A DNA stretch of 64,000 nt from Azospira oryzae (GTDB lineage Bacteria; Pseudomonadota; Gammaproteobacteria; Burkholderiales; Rhodocyclaceae): positions 439,307 through 503,306 of the forward strand of contig NZ_SHKM01000002.1 in assembly GCF_004217225.1 (NCBI RefSeq), given 5' to 3'. Of the stretch, positions 1-11,243 are shown piece by piece (position 1 is the stretch's first letter; each line of letters starts with the position of its first letter). The notes under the pieces are model-generated. The model did not search any database. It saw nothing but the letters and a program-made list of their open reading frames with translations, and was not told the DNA's origin. The position numbers and the translations under genes are program-made.

Positions 1-145
1 ACAGCACCAGGGCCACCCAGTCGGGCACCCCGGGCCAGTGGGCGGTGGGCATCAGATTGAGCAGCAGGGCCAGCACCAGGGTCAGGGTGATGAACCAGGG
101 ACGGACCGGCAGCAGGATGCGGGAGGAGGTAAAGGTCGGCTGCAT
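1..145 (-). CDS. mreD: MreD N-terminus (partial, runs off left edge)
   Basis: Only the first 48 codons are inside the window, starting at the ATG at 145. They read MQPTFTSSRILLPVRPWF and then a hydrophobic stretch, matching the start of the inner-membrane protein MreD. It begins 3 nt after the mreC stop, so the order mreB-mreC-mreD is the standard rod-shape operon. MreD is a multi-pass membrane protein that works with MreC and MreB to organise lateral wall synthesis. The identification rests on position and the short hydrophobic N-terminus; most of the gene is outside the window. Confidence 0.8.
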   Translation of the reverse strand, partial: MQPTFTSSRILLPVRPWFITLTLVLALLLNLMPTAHWPGVPDWVALVL

Positions 146-148
146 GGC

Positions 149-1087
149 TTAGTTCCCGACGCTGCGCTTGATGCGGCGCACCTTGGAGGAGGCAGGCTTG
201 TCACCTTCGGCCGGGGTGGCGGAGGCCTCGGCCGGCCGGGGCGGCAGGGCCTCCCGCGGGTTGAGGATCATCACTTCGCCGAAATGCTCGACCCCGGCCA
301 CCGGGACGCAGATGATGCGGGCGAAGGAGTAGGTAGTGTCCCGCTCCATGTGCACCACCTTGGCTACCGGGAAGCCGGCGGGGAAGATGCCGTCCAGGCC
401 CGAGGTCACCAGCACGTCGCCGTTCTGCACGTCGGCGTTGGCCGGCATGTAGCGTAGCTCCAGCTGGCCGTTGCCGAGGCCGAAGACGACGGAGCGCAGG
501 CCGCTGCGCACCACCTGCACGGGCACGGCCTGGTCCTTGTCGGTGATCAGGGTGATTTCGGAAAGCAGGGGATAGACCCGGGTCACCTGGCCGATGACGC
601 CCAGGTGGTCCACCACCGGCTGGCCGGCCAGCACGTTGTCCTGCATGCCCTTGTCCACGATGACGCGGCGGGAGAAGGGGTCCCGGGCGGCATAGAGGAT
701 CTGGGCCAGCTGGCCGCCGGTGGGCAGGCGCTCCTTGACCCCCAGCAGCTCGCGCAGGTGGCGGTTCTCCGCCTCCAGGTGCTGGTGCCGCTGCAGGATG
801 GTGGCCGCCTCCAGCTGGGTATGCTTGAGCTGGTCGTTTTCCTTCTGCAGGGAGATCAGGCTGGCGAAGTACTCGTCCACCTGGGAGAAGCCCTTGGAGG
901 GCGCATGGGCCAGCATCTGCAGGGGAGTGGTGAACACCGCCACGCCCTGGCGCACCCATTCCAGGTAATGGAACTTGTGGTCCAGCACCATCAGGGAGAT
1001 GGAGAGGCCCAGATAGAGGGAGAGCAGGGCCAGGGGAGCCGGGCCGCGCTTGAAGAATGGCGGTGGAGAGTGGTCGATGCCGGCCAC
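149..1087 (-). CDS. mreC: Rod shape-determining protein MreC
   Basis: This 312-residue protein has a short cytoplasmic N-terminus, one membrane span (about residues 18-38), a coiled coil (about 70-115) and a periplasmic beta domain. The beta domain carries the family segments DPFSRRVIVDKG and GVIGQV. MreC is a bitopic scaffold in the periplasm that links MreB filaments to PBP2/RodA elongasome enzymes. The C-terminal tail after about residue 275 is low-complexity (Pro/Ala then Lys/Arg). The gene lies between mreB and mreD in the expected order. A terminator-like hairpin separates it from mreB, so its level may be set independently of mreB. Confidence 0.95.
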   Translation of the reverse strand: MAGIDHSPPPFFKRGPAPLALLSLYLGLSISLMVLDHKFHYLEWVRQGVAVFTTPLQMLAHAPSKGFSQVDEYFASLISLQKENDQLKHTQLEAATILQRHQHLEAENRHLRELLGVKERLPTGGQLAQILYAARDPFSRRVIVDKGMQDNVLAGQPVVDHLGVIGQVTRVYPLLSEITLITDKDQAVPVQVVRSGLRSVVFGLGNGQLELRYMPANADVQNGDVLVTSGLDGIFPAGFPVAKVVHMERDTTYSFARIICVPVAGVEHFGEVMILNPREALPPRPAEASATPAEGDKPASSKVRRIKRSVGN

Positions 1088-1133
1088 GTCAGACTTTCCG
1101 GGGGGTTACATGACCGCGCCGCGAAGGCTGCGG

Positions 1134-1163
1134 AAAAAACCAAGCCCCGGCACTGGCCGGGGC
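1134..1163 (-). terminator. Terminator or attenuator between mreB and mreC
   Basis: Read on the minus strand, the arms GCCCCGGC and GCCGGGGC enclose a 4-nt loop and are followed by TTGGTTTTTT. This has the form of an intrinsic terminator. It sits just after mreB and before mreC, so some mreB transcripts should end here while read-through supplies mreCD. Confidence 0.75.
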
Positions 1164-1243
1164 GGTGGTGGGAAGGGAGGAGAGCGGGGTGTCGGGGATC
1201 GGCTGGCGTTCCCGTTCCATGCTCATCCTCACCCGGTGCGGCC

Positions 1244-2414
<1,171 letters not shown>

Positions 2415-2702
2415 ATGTCCCTTACTCCCGATCAGGTCCGGCGCATCGCCCATCTTGCCCGCATCGAAACCTCCGAAGCGGAAGTCCAGACCACCCTCGA
2501 GCACCTCAACGGCATTTTCTCCCTGATCGAGGAAATGCAGGCCGTGAACACCCAGGGGGTCGAACCCATGGCCCACGCCCAGGACCTGGCCCAGCGCCTG
2601 CGGGACGACGTGGTCAGCGAAAGCGACCGCCGCGCCGCCTTCCAGGCCGTGGCGCCGGAAACCGAAGCCGGGCTCTACCTGGTGCCCAAGGTCATCGAAT
2701 AG
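2415..2702 (+). CDS. gatC: Asp/Glu-tRNA amidotransferase subunit C
   Basis: This small protein (95 aa) begins [20 protein letters not shown], the usual GatC opening, and ends in a segment with [12 protein letters not shown], also typical. GatC is the belt that holds GatA and GatB together in the cytoplasmic complex converting Asp-tRNA(Asn) and Glu-tRNA(Gln) to Asn-tRNA and Gln-tRNA. It is the first gene of the gatC-gatA-(lipoprotein)-gatB transcription unit, 64 bp ahead of gatA. Confidence 0.95.
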   Translation: MSLTPDQVRRIAHLARIETSEAEVQTTLEHLNGIFSLIEEMQAVNTQGVEPMAHAQDLAQRLRDDVVSESDRRAAFQAVAPETEAGLYLVPKVIE

Positions 2703-2766
2703 GCGGGAGCGCTGCCGCGCCCTTGCTTCGCGCCCTCCCCTGCCCCCGACTCGCTCCCTACCGACC

Positions 2767-4236
<1,470 letters not shown>

Positions 4237-4241
4237 GGCGG

Positions 4242-4778
4242 ATGGGGCTGCCTGGTCGCCGCGGCGCATGGGTACTGGTTCTTGGCGGCATCATCGCCAC
4301 GATCCTTGCCGGATGCGCCACGCCGCCCCCCCCTGCCGAACCTCTGCCGGACAACGTGGCCAGCGAACCGCCGCCGGCGGACAAGTACGATTTCAGCCGG
4401 CCCCTGAAGCACCTCAACGGCCGCAACCTGAAGCCCATCCCCACCCGGCCCCTCAACGTCGCCGGCAACTGCGCCTTCCGCGATCCCACCGGCTACCGGG
4501 GCAACATCCAGCTGCAGGTGAAGGAAGCCCAGGTGCAGCGCTTCACCGCCAAGGTGGATGTGCCGAAGAAGGGCTCCTGCCAGTTCGCCCTGAAGGACTT
4601 CCGCCAGGTGGAAACCCTGCCCCAGGTGCGCCTGGCCGCCGCCGACGGCTGCTCGGTGCGCATGTGGGAGCAGGACAAGAAAGTGACGGTGGCCTTCAAC
4701 GGCTGCCAGGCCCAATGCAGCGGTGAGGCCGTGGATTACCTGTGGCCCATCCAGCTGGAACGCCGCAGCTGTTTTTAA
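4242..4778 (+). CDS. Putative lipoprotein inserted in the gat operon
   Basis: I do not recognise a family for this 178-residue protein. The N-terminus has a basic stretch, a hydrophobic core and a lipobox ending LAGC (Cys about residue 24), then a Pro/Ala-rich linker, so it should be a lipid-anchored periplasmic protein. The mature part has several cysteines (in NCAFR, GSCQF, DGCSV, NGCQAQC and the C-terminal RSCF), suggesting disulphides. The ATG at 4242 follows AAGGCGG and lies 5 bp after gatA. gatB follows after 28 bp, so all four genes are probably co-transcribed. No link to tRNA amidation is visible. Confidence 0.8.
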   Translation: MGLPGRRGAWVLVLGGIIATILAGCATPPPPAEPLPDNVASEPPPADKYDFSRPLKHLNGRNLKPIPTRPLNVAGNCAFRDPTGYRGNIQLQVKEAQVQRFTAKVDVPKKGSCQFALKDFRQVETLPQVRLAAADGCSVRMWEQDKKVTVAFNGCQAQCSGEAVDYLWPIQLERRSCF

Positions 4779-4806
4779 CGCTTGAATTTTTGCTTTCGAG
4801 AACGAC

Positions 4807-6264
4807 ATGAGCGCACGCAACTGGGAAGTGGTCATCGGCATCGAGACCCACGCACAGCTCTCCACCCAATCCAAGATTTTCTCCGGCTCCTCCACCGCCT
4901 TCGGCGCCCAGCCCAACGTCCAGGCCAGCGCCGTGGACCTGGCCCTGCCCGGCGTGCTGCCGGTGCTGAACCGGGGCGCCGTGGAATGCGCCATCAAGTT
5001 CGGCCTCTCCATCGGCGCCGAGGTGGCGGCAAAGTCCGTCTTCGCCCGCAAGAACTACTTCTACCCGGACCTGCCCAAGGGCTACCAGATCAGCCAGTTC
5101 GAGCTGCCGGTGGTGGTGGGCGGTGGCGTGCGCATCCAGGTCGGCCAGGGTGACAAGGCCTACGAGAAGGTGGTGCGCCTGACCCGTGCCCACTTGGAAG
5201 AGGATGCCGGCAAGTCCCTTCACGAGGACTTCCACGGCAAATCCGGCATCGACCTCAACCGGGCCGGCACCCCCCTGCTGGAAATCGTCACCGAGCCCGA
5301 CATGTGCTCCTCCGCCGAGGCCGTGGCCTACGCCAAGGCCCTGCACGCCTTGGTGCGCTGGATCGGCATCTGCGACGGCAACATGCAGGAAGGTTCCTTC
5401 CGCTGCGACGCCAACGTCTCTGTGCGCCGCCCCGGCGAGCCCCTGGGCACCCGTCGCGAAATTAAGAACCTCAACTCCTTCCGCTTCCTGCAGCAGGCCA
5501 TCGACTACGAAATCCAGTGGCAGATCGACACCCTGGAAGACGGCGGCAAGATCCAGCAGGCCACCGTGCTGTTCGACCCGGATTCCGGCGAGACCCGGGT
5601 CATGCGCACCAAGGAAGACGCCCACGACTACCGCTACTTCCCCGATCCCGACCTGCTGCCCCTGGTCATCTCCCGGGAGTGGGTGGAGCGCACCAAGGCC
5701 ACCCTGCCGGAGCTACCCGAAGCCAAGCGCCAGCGCTTCATGGAGCAGCTGGGCCTCTCCGCCTACGACGCCACCGCCCTCACCGCTTCCCTCGAAGTGG
5801 CCGACTACTTCGACGCCGTGGTGACCGCCGCCGGTGCGGCCAACGCCAAGAGCGCCGCCAACTGGGTCATGGGCGAACTGTCCGCCCGCCTCAACAAGGA
5901 GGACAAGGACATCGCCGCCTCCCCGGTGAGCGCCGCCCAGCTGGCCGGCCTCATCGCCCGCATCGCCGACAACACCATCTCCAACAACATCGCCAAGAAG
6001 GTGTTCGAGGCCCTGTGGAACGGCGACGGCGCCAGCGCCGACGAAGTGATCGAGAAGCAGGGCCTGAAGCAGATCACCGACACGGGCGCCATCGAGAAGC
6101 TGGTGGACGAGGTGCTGGCCGCCAACGCCGCCAACGTGGCCGAGTACAAGGCCGGCAAGGAAAAGGCCTTCAACGCCCTGGTGGGTCAGGTAATGAAGGC
6201 GGCCAAGGGCAAGGCCAATCCCCAGCAGGTGAACGACCTGCTCAAGGCCAAGCTGGGCGGCTGA
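4807..6264 (+). CDS. gatB: Asp/Glu-tRNA amidotransferase subunit B
   Basis: The 485-residue protein starts [18 protein letters not shown], the GatB signature (EvviGlEtHaQL), and contains [11 protein letters not shown] and DANVSVR segments of the kinase-like domain. The C-terminal YqeY-like domain binds tRNA and contains the NPQQV segment near the end. GatB phosphorylates the mischarged Asp/Glu and transfers the ammonia released by GatA. The gene closes the unit and is followed by a strong terminator. Confidence 0.97.
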   Translation: MSARNWEVVIGIETHAQLSTQSKIFSGSSTAFGAQPNVQASAVDLALPGVLPVLNRGAVECAIKFGLSIGAEVAAKSVFARKNYFYPDLPKGYQISQFELPVVVGGGVRIQVGQGDKAYEKVVRLTRAHLEEDAGKSLHEDFHGKSGIDLNRAGTPLLEIVTEPDMCSSAEAVAYAKALHALVRWIGICDGNMQEGSFRCDANVSVRRPGEPLGTRREIKNLNSFRFLQQAIDYEIQWQIDTLEDGGKIQQATVLFDPDSGETRVMRTKEDAHDYRYFPDPDLLPLVISREWVERTKATLPELPEAKRQRFMEQLGLSAYDATALTASLEVADYFDAVVTAAGAANAKSAANWVMGELSARLNKEDKDIAASPVSAAQLAGLIARIADNTISNNIAKKVFEALWNGDGASADEVIEKQGLKQITDTGAIEKLVDEVLAANAANVAEYKAGKEKAFNALVGQVMKAAKGKANPQQVNDLLKAKLGG

Positions 6265-6290
6265 TTGCCAGGCCCTGGCCAGACTCCCGA

Positions 6291-6320
6291 AAAGGGCAGC
6301 AGCAGCTGCCCTTTTTCTTT
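6291..6320 (+). terminator. gatB terminator
   Basis: The arms AAAGGGCAGC and GCTGCCCTTT enclose a 4-nt loop and run into CTTTTTCTTT. This is a textbook intrinsic terminator 27 bp after the gatB stop. Confidence 0.9.
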
Positions 6321-6383
6321 GTCGGCCCCGCTTTTTCCCGGATTTGATTCACCTCTTTCCGGAACGGGGGGCGCTTCATTACC

Positions 6384-7820
6384 ATGGCCGCCATGAGCCG
6401 CTACCAGACCCTCGCCCTGCAAACGGAAAAGCTGATCAGCGACGGCCTGCTGCGGGCCGGCGACCGGCTGCCCTCGGTGCGCCAGGCCTGCCGCATCCAC
6501 GACGTCAGTCCGGTGACGGTGTTGCAGGCCTACTACCTGCTCGAAGGCCGGGGGCTGATCGAGGCCCGGCCCAAGTCCGGCTACTTCGTCCGGGCCCGCC
6601 TGGGCCAGGCCCTGCCCGAACCGGAAATGACCCGGCCCCAGGGCCAATCCACCGCCCTCGACGTCAGCGACTTCATTTTCGAGATTCTGGAAAGCGTCAA
6701 GAATCCGGCGGTGGTGCCCTTCGGTTCCAGCTTCGCCAGCCCGGAGCTGTACCCCCTGGACAAGCTGGGCCGCTGCCTCGCCGCCGCCGCCCGCCACCTG
6801 GACCCGCGGGCCACAGTCACCGACCTGCCGCCGGGTAACGAGGAACTGCGCCGCCAGATCGCCCTGCGCTACCTTTCCCGGGGCGCCAACGTCTCGCCCC
6901 AGGAAATCGTCGTCACCTCCGGCGCCATGGAAGGCCTCAACCTCTGCCTGCAGGCCGTGACCCGGCCCGGGGACCTGGTGGCCATCGAATCCCCCACCTT
7001 CTACGCCAATCTCCAGGCCATCGAGCGCCTCGGCCTGAAGGTCATCGAAATCCCCACCCATCCCCGGGAAGGCATCAGCCTGGCAGCCCTGGAGGATGCC
7101 CTGCGGCAGCATCCGATCAAGGCCTGCCTGTGCATGCTGAACTTCTCCAACCCCATCACCGGCAGCCTCAGCGACGCCCGCAAGGCCGAGCTGGTGGCCC
7201 TGCTGGCCCGCTACCAGGTGCCCCTGATCGAGGACGACGTCTACGCCGAACTGTACTTCGGCGACCAGGCGCCGGCCCACGCCAAGGCCGAGGACCGGCA
7301 CGGCCTGGTGCTGCACGTCTCCTCCTTCTCCAAGTCCCTGGCGCCGGGTTACCGCATCGGCTGGGTGGCCGGCGGACGCTTCACCCAGAAGATCCAGCGC
7401 CTCAAGCTGACCACCAGCCTGGCCACCACGGTGCCGGTGCAGATCGCCCTGGCCGAATACCTCAAGCACGGCGGCTACGACAACCACCTGCGCCGCCTGC
7501 GCCGCACCTTCTCCCTGCAGGAGATCGCCATGGTCGGCGCGGTGGAGCGGCACTTTCCCGCCGGCACCCGGCTGGCCCGGCCCAGCGGCGGCTACTTCCT
7601 CTGGGTGGAGTTGCCCCCGGGCGTGGACACCCTGGCGCTGCACCGGCTGGCCCTGGATCAGGGCATCAGCATCGCCCCCGGCCCCATCTTCTCCGCCAAG
7701 CGGGAATACGGCCACTGCCTGCGCCTCAACTACGGCCACCCGTGGACGCCGGCGACGGAAAAGGCCATCGCCGTCCTCGGCCAGATCATCGGCAGCCTGC
7801 TGCCTCACCAAGGGCACTGA
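6384..7820 (+). CDS. MocR-type GntR/aminotransferase transcriptional regulator
   Basis: The 478-residue protein has an N-terminal GntR-type winged helix (about residues 5-75, with DRLPSVRQACRIHDVSPVTV). A fold-type I aminotransferase domain follows, with NFSNPITGS, EDDVYAELYF and the PLP-binding lysine in SSFSKSLAPGYRIGW. MocR proteins are PLP-dependent regulators, often of vitamin B6, GABA or amino-acid genes; the target here is not shown by the neighbourhood. The start at 6384 follows a GGGGGGCG stretch, and an alternative ATG lies three codons later. It stands alone between the gat terminator and the convergent nosZ terminator. Confidence 0.9.
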   Translation: MAAMSRYQTLALQTEKLISDGLLRAGDRLPSVRQACRIHDVSPVTVLQAYYLLEGRGLIEARPKSGYFVRARLGQALPEPEMTRPQGQSTALDVSDFIFEILESVKNPAVVPFGSSFASPELYPLDKLGRCLAAAARHLDPRATVTDLPPGNEELRRQIALRYLSRGANVSPQEIVVTSGAMEGLNLCLQAVTRPGDLVAIESPTFYANLQAIERLGLKVIEIPTHPREGISLAALEDALRQHPIKACLCMLNFSNPITGSLSDARKAELVALLARYQVPLIEDDVYAELYFGDQAPAHAKAEDRHGLVLHVSSFSKSLAPGYRIGWVAGGRFTQKIQRLKLTTSLATTVPVQIALAEYLKHGGYDNHLRRLRRTFSLQEIAMVGAVERHFPAGTRLARPSGGYFLWVELPPGVDTLALHRLALDQGISIAPGPIFSAKREYGHCLRLNYGHPWTPATEKAIAVLGQIIGSLLPHQGH

Positions 7821-7954
7821 AGCGGGGCGCGGCCCCGCCGCACTTTTTCCCCTCCTGAGTTCCCCCTCCCGCCGAATCCTCATGTAGGACGCTTGCCGGG
7901 TCCGTGACGGGACGTCCGTCGCGACGGCACGGGCCGCCGCCGCTGCCCTCACCT

Positions 7955-7990
7955 CAAAAAAATGGGGAACGACCCGAAGGCCGTTCCCCG
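7955..7990 (-). terminator. nosZ terminator
   Basis: On the minus strand GGGGAACG and CGTTCCCC pair around a GC-rich loop and are followed by ATTTTTTT. The element lies 38 bp past the nosZ stop. The spacer 7821-7954 on the other side holds nothing else that I can recognise. Confidence 0.85.
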
Positions 7991-8027
7991 CAATGCTGCT
8001 GCCGTGTAACTCTTTGGCGGGCGCCGC

Positions 8028-10325
8028 CTACTTGCCTTTGCGGGCGCCGTTCTGTTCCAGATAGGTCTTGGCGCGCAGGCCGAGGTCGGCTGCCTTCACC
8101 TGGTACTGCCAGACTTGCTCGGCCCACAGGGTGGCCTGGTTCCAGTCCTTCTTCTTGGCGGCGTCTTCATGCTTGGCCTTGGCGTCCTTGATCTTGTTCA
8201 ACTGATCGACGGCGTCGTCCATCATGTTCACCACATCCGGGAAGTCCTTGTAATTCACGGAGGTGATGTAGCCGACCACCTGATCGATGACGGCCTGGGT
8301 ATCGGCCACCTTCTTCAGCTGCTTCTTGTAGTCGTCTTCGCTGTAGATCGCCTTCTCGGCACCGGCGGTCTTGGTCGCCTTCCAGCCCTTCGGCTTGACC
8401 AGGAGGTAGCCCTGCATTTCCAGGTGCAGCGCGGAGCAGAACTCGGTGCAGTAGTAGGGATAGACGCCTTCCTTGTCGGCCTTGAACTTGACCGTGACGG
8501 TCTTGCCCGGCTCGACGGAAGCATGGACGTTGTAGGTGGAGACGGTGAAGCCGTGGGTCTCGTCCTGGGCACGTTCGAGGTTGGTCAGGTGGATGGTGAC
8601 TTCGTCGCCCACTTCAGCCTCGATGGTTTCCGGGGTGATGTGGGAACGGATCAGGGTGCCGAAGACCTCGATCTTGTTGCCCTTTCTCACCGTCTTCTCT
8701 TCACCGGCCCGCACGGCACCGGCACTGGGCGCATCGGTACGGCTGTTGGTGCCCACCTTGTAGCGCACGCCGGGCTTCAGCTTGGCCGCGTCGATGGCGA
8801 CGACGTAGTGGGGCTCGCCCAGGGGGATGGGCATGTCGTACAGCAGCTGCATCTTGTCGTTGCTGATGTCGATCAGCTGGTGGTTCTGCGGATGCAGGGG
8901 GCCCACCGGAGTGAAGCGGTCGATGGAGAGCTTGTTCATGGCCACCAGGTAGCGGCCCTTGGGGTCCATGGAGTCGCCTTCCATGGTCATCAGGTGACCC
9001 ACGTTGTAATGCACCGCGATCTTGTCCAGCACCCGGCCCTCGCAGTAGTCCCACTTGGCGATCTGGCTGTCCACATAGAGGGAGGTATAGGCGACGCACG
9101 ACTTGGAGTCGTACTGGGTATGCAACGGGCCCAGGCCCACCTGCACGGTCTTGTGCAGGGTCTCTTTCATGCCCAGCACCGGGATGCCGTAGGCGTCCTT
9201 GGCCTCGAAGTTGCCGGCCTTGATGGCGGCCTGGATCTTCTCCCAGGAATAGACGATGACGTGGGTGTCCAGCTTGCCGGAGACGGTGATGAACTTGCCA
9301 TCCGGCGAGACCATGACGCCGTGGGGCGACTTGGGCTCGGGAATGAGGAAGAGGATTCCTTCCTTCACCGCCGTCTCGATGGAGAGCACGTTGTGGCCGT
9401 TGATCTTCTTGGCCATGCCCTTGGCCACCAGTTCGGCGGCCTTCTTCCAGTTCACCACGTGCATGTAGTCGGTGTCCTTGGCGGAACAGCCGGCTTCATA
9501 GGGCGGACGGCCCTTCTCGATGCCGCCCACATAGCGCTCGGAACAGAAGGAGTTGGTGAAGGACCAGCCGTCGGACGGCCCCTTGCCGGCGTCGGAGAGA
9601 TCCTGGCTGTAGGGCGGCAGTTCGACGGAGAAGGAGTCCTTGGTCTGGATGCGGCCTTCCTTGCGGTCGAACTTCCAGTAGGTGACGCCGCCCCGGTACT
9701 TCTCGTTGAACTCTTCCAGGGGCACGAACTTCTTGTTGTCCAGGGGGGCTGCGTACTGGGCCGCCTCGATGATGTACTCGGTATTGGGGGTGACGAAGGC
9801 GCCGCCATGCTCGGAGCGGAAAATGGGGTTGGCGACGATCTGCTTGGTCTCGAAGTCACGCAGGTCGATCACCGCCAGGCGCGGATTGGCCTTGTCGTTG
9901 ATGAAGAGGAACTGGCCGTCGTACTTGCCCTGGGTCTCGGACATGGCCGGGTGGTGGGTGTCGCCCCAGGTGATGTCGCGGCCGTCGATCCTGCCCTGGG
10001 CCAGCACCGCCTTGGATTCCTCGTCATAGCCGTAGCCCTGCCAGGGCTCGGGGGTGAACACGCCGATGTACTTGAGGATGCGCATGGAGGGAATGCCATA
10101 CACGATCACCTGGCCGGACTGGCCGCCGGAGGAGAAGGCGACGAACTCGTCGCGCTTGCCCGTCGGCACATAGGTCTTGGCCGCCGCCAGCAGGTCCTGC
10201 TGGGACAGGTTGCGGCGCTTCATCACGTCCTGCAAGGACTCGGCCCCGGCGGCAGAGCCGGCCCACAGGGCGCCGATGCCCAGGGCTGCGGCGAGAAAGG
10301 CCGCAATGGGTTTTTGAGGTTTCAT
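8028..10325 (-). CDS. nosZ: Clade II (Sec-type) nitrous oxide reductase
   Basis: The 765-residue periplasmic copper enzyme reduces N2O to N2. The start at 10325 follows AAGGGGAGCG. The N-terminus (MKPQKPIAAFLAAALGIG to about residue 28, GSAAGA) is a Sec signal without the twin arginines of clade I enzymes. The propeller domain with CuZ ligands occupies most of the protein (DTHHP, RSEHGG, SPHGVMVS, GEPHY). The C-terminal cupredoxin has the CuA motif CTEFCSALHLEM (first Cys about residue 626). After about residue 645 comes an extra helical tail of roughly 120 residues without any CXXCH. No nosB, nosD, nosF, nosY or nosL lies beside it, so maturation genes must be elsewhere. Confidence 0.95.
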   Translation of the reverse strand: MKPQKPIAAFLAAALGIGALWAGSAAGAESLQDVMKRRNLSQQDLLAAAKTYVPTGKRDEFVAFSSGGQSGQVIVYGIPSMRILKYIGVFTPEPWQGYGYDEESKAVLAQGRIDGRDITWGDTHHPAMSETQGKYDGQFLFINDKANPRLAVIDLRDFETKQIVANPIFRSEHGGAFVTPNTEYIIEAAQYAAPLDNKKFVPLEEFNEKYRGGVTYWKFDRKEGRIQTKDSFSVELPPYSQDLSDAGKGPSDGWSFTNSFCSERYVGGIEKGRPPYEAGCSAKDTDYMHVVNWKKAAELVAKGMAKKINGHNVLSIETAVKEGILFLIPEPKSPHGVMVSPDGKFITVSGKLDTHVIVYSWEKIQAAIKAGNFEAKDAYGIPVLGMKETLHKTVQVGLGPLHTQYDSKSCVAYTSLYVDSQIAKWDYCEGRVLDKIAVHYNVGHLMTMEGDSMDPKGRYLVAMNKLSIDRFTPVGPLHPQNHQLIDISNDKMQLLYDMPIPLGEPHYVVAIDAAKLKPGVRYKVGTNSRTDAPSAGAVRAGEEKTVRKGNKIEVFGTLIRSHITPETIEAEVGDEVTIHLTNLERAQDETHGFTVSTYNVHASVEPGKTVTVKFKADKEGVYPYYCTEFCSALHLEMQGYLLVKPKGWKATKTAGAEKAIYSEDDYKKQLKKVADTQAVIDQVVGYITSVNYKDFPDVVNMMDDAVDQLNKIKDAKAKHEDAAKKKDWNQATLWAEQVWQYQVKAADLGLRAKTYLEQNGARKGK

Positions 10326-10352
10326 TGAACGCTCCCCTTTTGAAATATGGAC

Positions 10353-10373
10353 CCGCCTCCCTGACGGAGGCGG
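10353..10373. promoter_or_regulatory. Hairpin in the nosZ leader
   Basis: CCGCCTCC and GGAGGCGG form an 8-bp perfect stem with a 5-nt loop, about 28 nt upstream of the nosZ start. No T-run follows on either strand, so it is not an ordinary terminator. It may affect nosZ mRNA stability or initiation. Confidence 0.4.
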
Positions 10374-10473
10374 ACGCCACGGCAGCAAACGGGCTGCCAT
10401 GACTGCCGCGTCAGTAAACCACCGGGACTCTCCGGGGAACGGGGGCAGAACACCGGATTTCCGATAGCTACAG

Positions 10474-10490
10474 ATCGGCACCGATATCAA
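10474..10490 (-). promoter_or_regulatory. Inverted repeat and FNR half-site upstream of nosZ
   Basis: ATCGGCACCGAT is a perfect dyad (ATCGG, 2-nt centre, CCGAT) at 10474-10485. On the minus strand it is preceded by TTGAT (10486-10490), a single FNR half-site. The second half of an FNR box is missing. The dyad lies about 150 nt before nosZ, just after the Crp/Fnr gene, so it is a candidate operator for nosZ. This is inference only. Confidence 0.35.
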
Positions 10491-10514
10491 AACCGTAGCC
10501 GGCCGCGGGGCACC

Positions 10515-11222
10515 TCAGGCCAAGCGGCGCAAGGCATGGCGCAGCTCGCCGCCTTCCGGCACGACGCTGCAGGGACAGGGCGAGAAGTTTTCCATACGGT
10601 CGATGCGGGGCAGGTGATTGACCCGCTGCACCACGCCCTGCTGAGCCAGCTTGCGCACGGCCCGGGAAAGATAGGCCGGGCTGCAGCCGATGCGTCGCGC
10701 CAGGATGGCCATGGGCAGGGGGCCCGCCGGCTCCGGCGGTGCCGGCGACAAATGGGCGCAGGTCTCGCCGCAACGCAGGTAGCAGACCAGCCGCTCGGCC
10801 ACGGAAAAGGCCACGGTTTTTTCCCGCTCCTGTTCCAGGCGGGCGATGTCGGCGGCGATGCGGGCCGCCAGCCGGTGCCGGAACTCGGGCACGGTGGCCA
10901 GCCACAGGTCCAGCAGTTCCACATCCACGTGGACCACGGAGGAATAGGTGATGGCCCGCACCTGGTAGCCCGGCACCGTGGCCCTGGCATGGAGGCATTC
11001 CAGGCCGAACAGGTCGGATTCGGCGAGGATGCGCATACAGCGCTCGTTGCCGTCCGCCGTGGTGATCAGCAGCTCCATGCGGCCATGCTGGATGTAGAAC
11101 AGTCCCGGCCGGTCGTAGCCTTCCAGCACCAGGCGGCCGGGACCGTAGCGCCGCAGGCAGACATGACGGTCGGCCAGTCCCTGCTCCGTGTTGGCAATCA
11201 GACCTGGCAGCAGGTTGCGCAT
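10515..11222 (-). CDS. Crp/Fnr-family regulator next to nosZ
   Basis: The 235-residue protein has a cyclic-nucleotide-like sensor domain (about 20-110, with GLFYIQHGRMELLITT), a dimer helix and a winged helix (about 168-205, with ILARRIGCSPAYLSRAVRKL). It lacks the N-terminal cysteine cluster of FNR, having only Cys22 there. Instead it has Cys147, Cys151 and Cys155 (CYLRCGETC) before the helix-turn-helix and CPC near the C-terminus. The recognition helix reads AYLSR where FNR has ExxSR, so its operator may differ from TTGAT-N4-ATCAA. The start at 11222 has a GGAGGCG site. Its place between nosZ and the norEF/regulator genes suggests control of denitrification. Confidence 0.85.
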   Translation of the reverse strand: MRNLLPGLIANTEQGLADRHVCLRRYGPGRLVLEGYDRPGLFYIQHGRMELLITTADGNERCMRILAESDLFGLECLHARATVPGYQVRAITYSSVVHVDVELLDLWLATVPEFRHRLAARIAADIARLEQEREKTVAFSVAERLVCYLRCGETCAHLSPAPPEPAGPLPMAILARRIGCSPAYLSRAVRKLAQQGVVQRVNHLPRIDRMENFSPCPCSVVPEGGELRHALRRLA

Positions 11223-11243
11223 CGGCTCGCCTCCAATTCGCGA

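Noticed and set aside
8028-8400. C-terminal cytochrome c domain on NosZ
   Set aside because: No CXXCH heme motif exists in the tail; the cysteines end at the CuA site.
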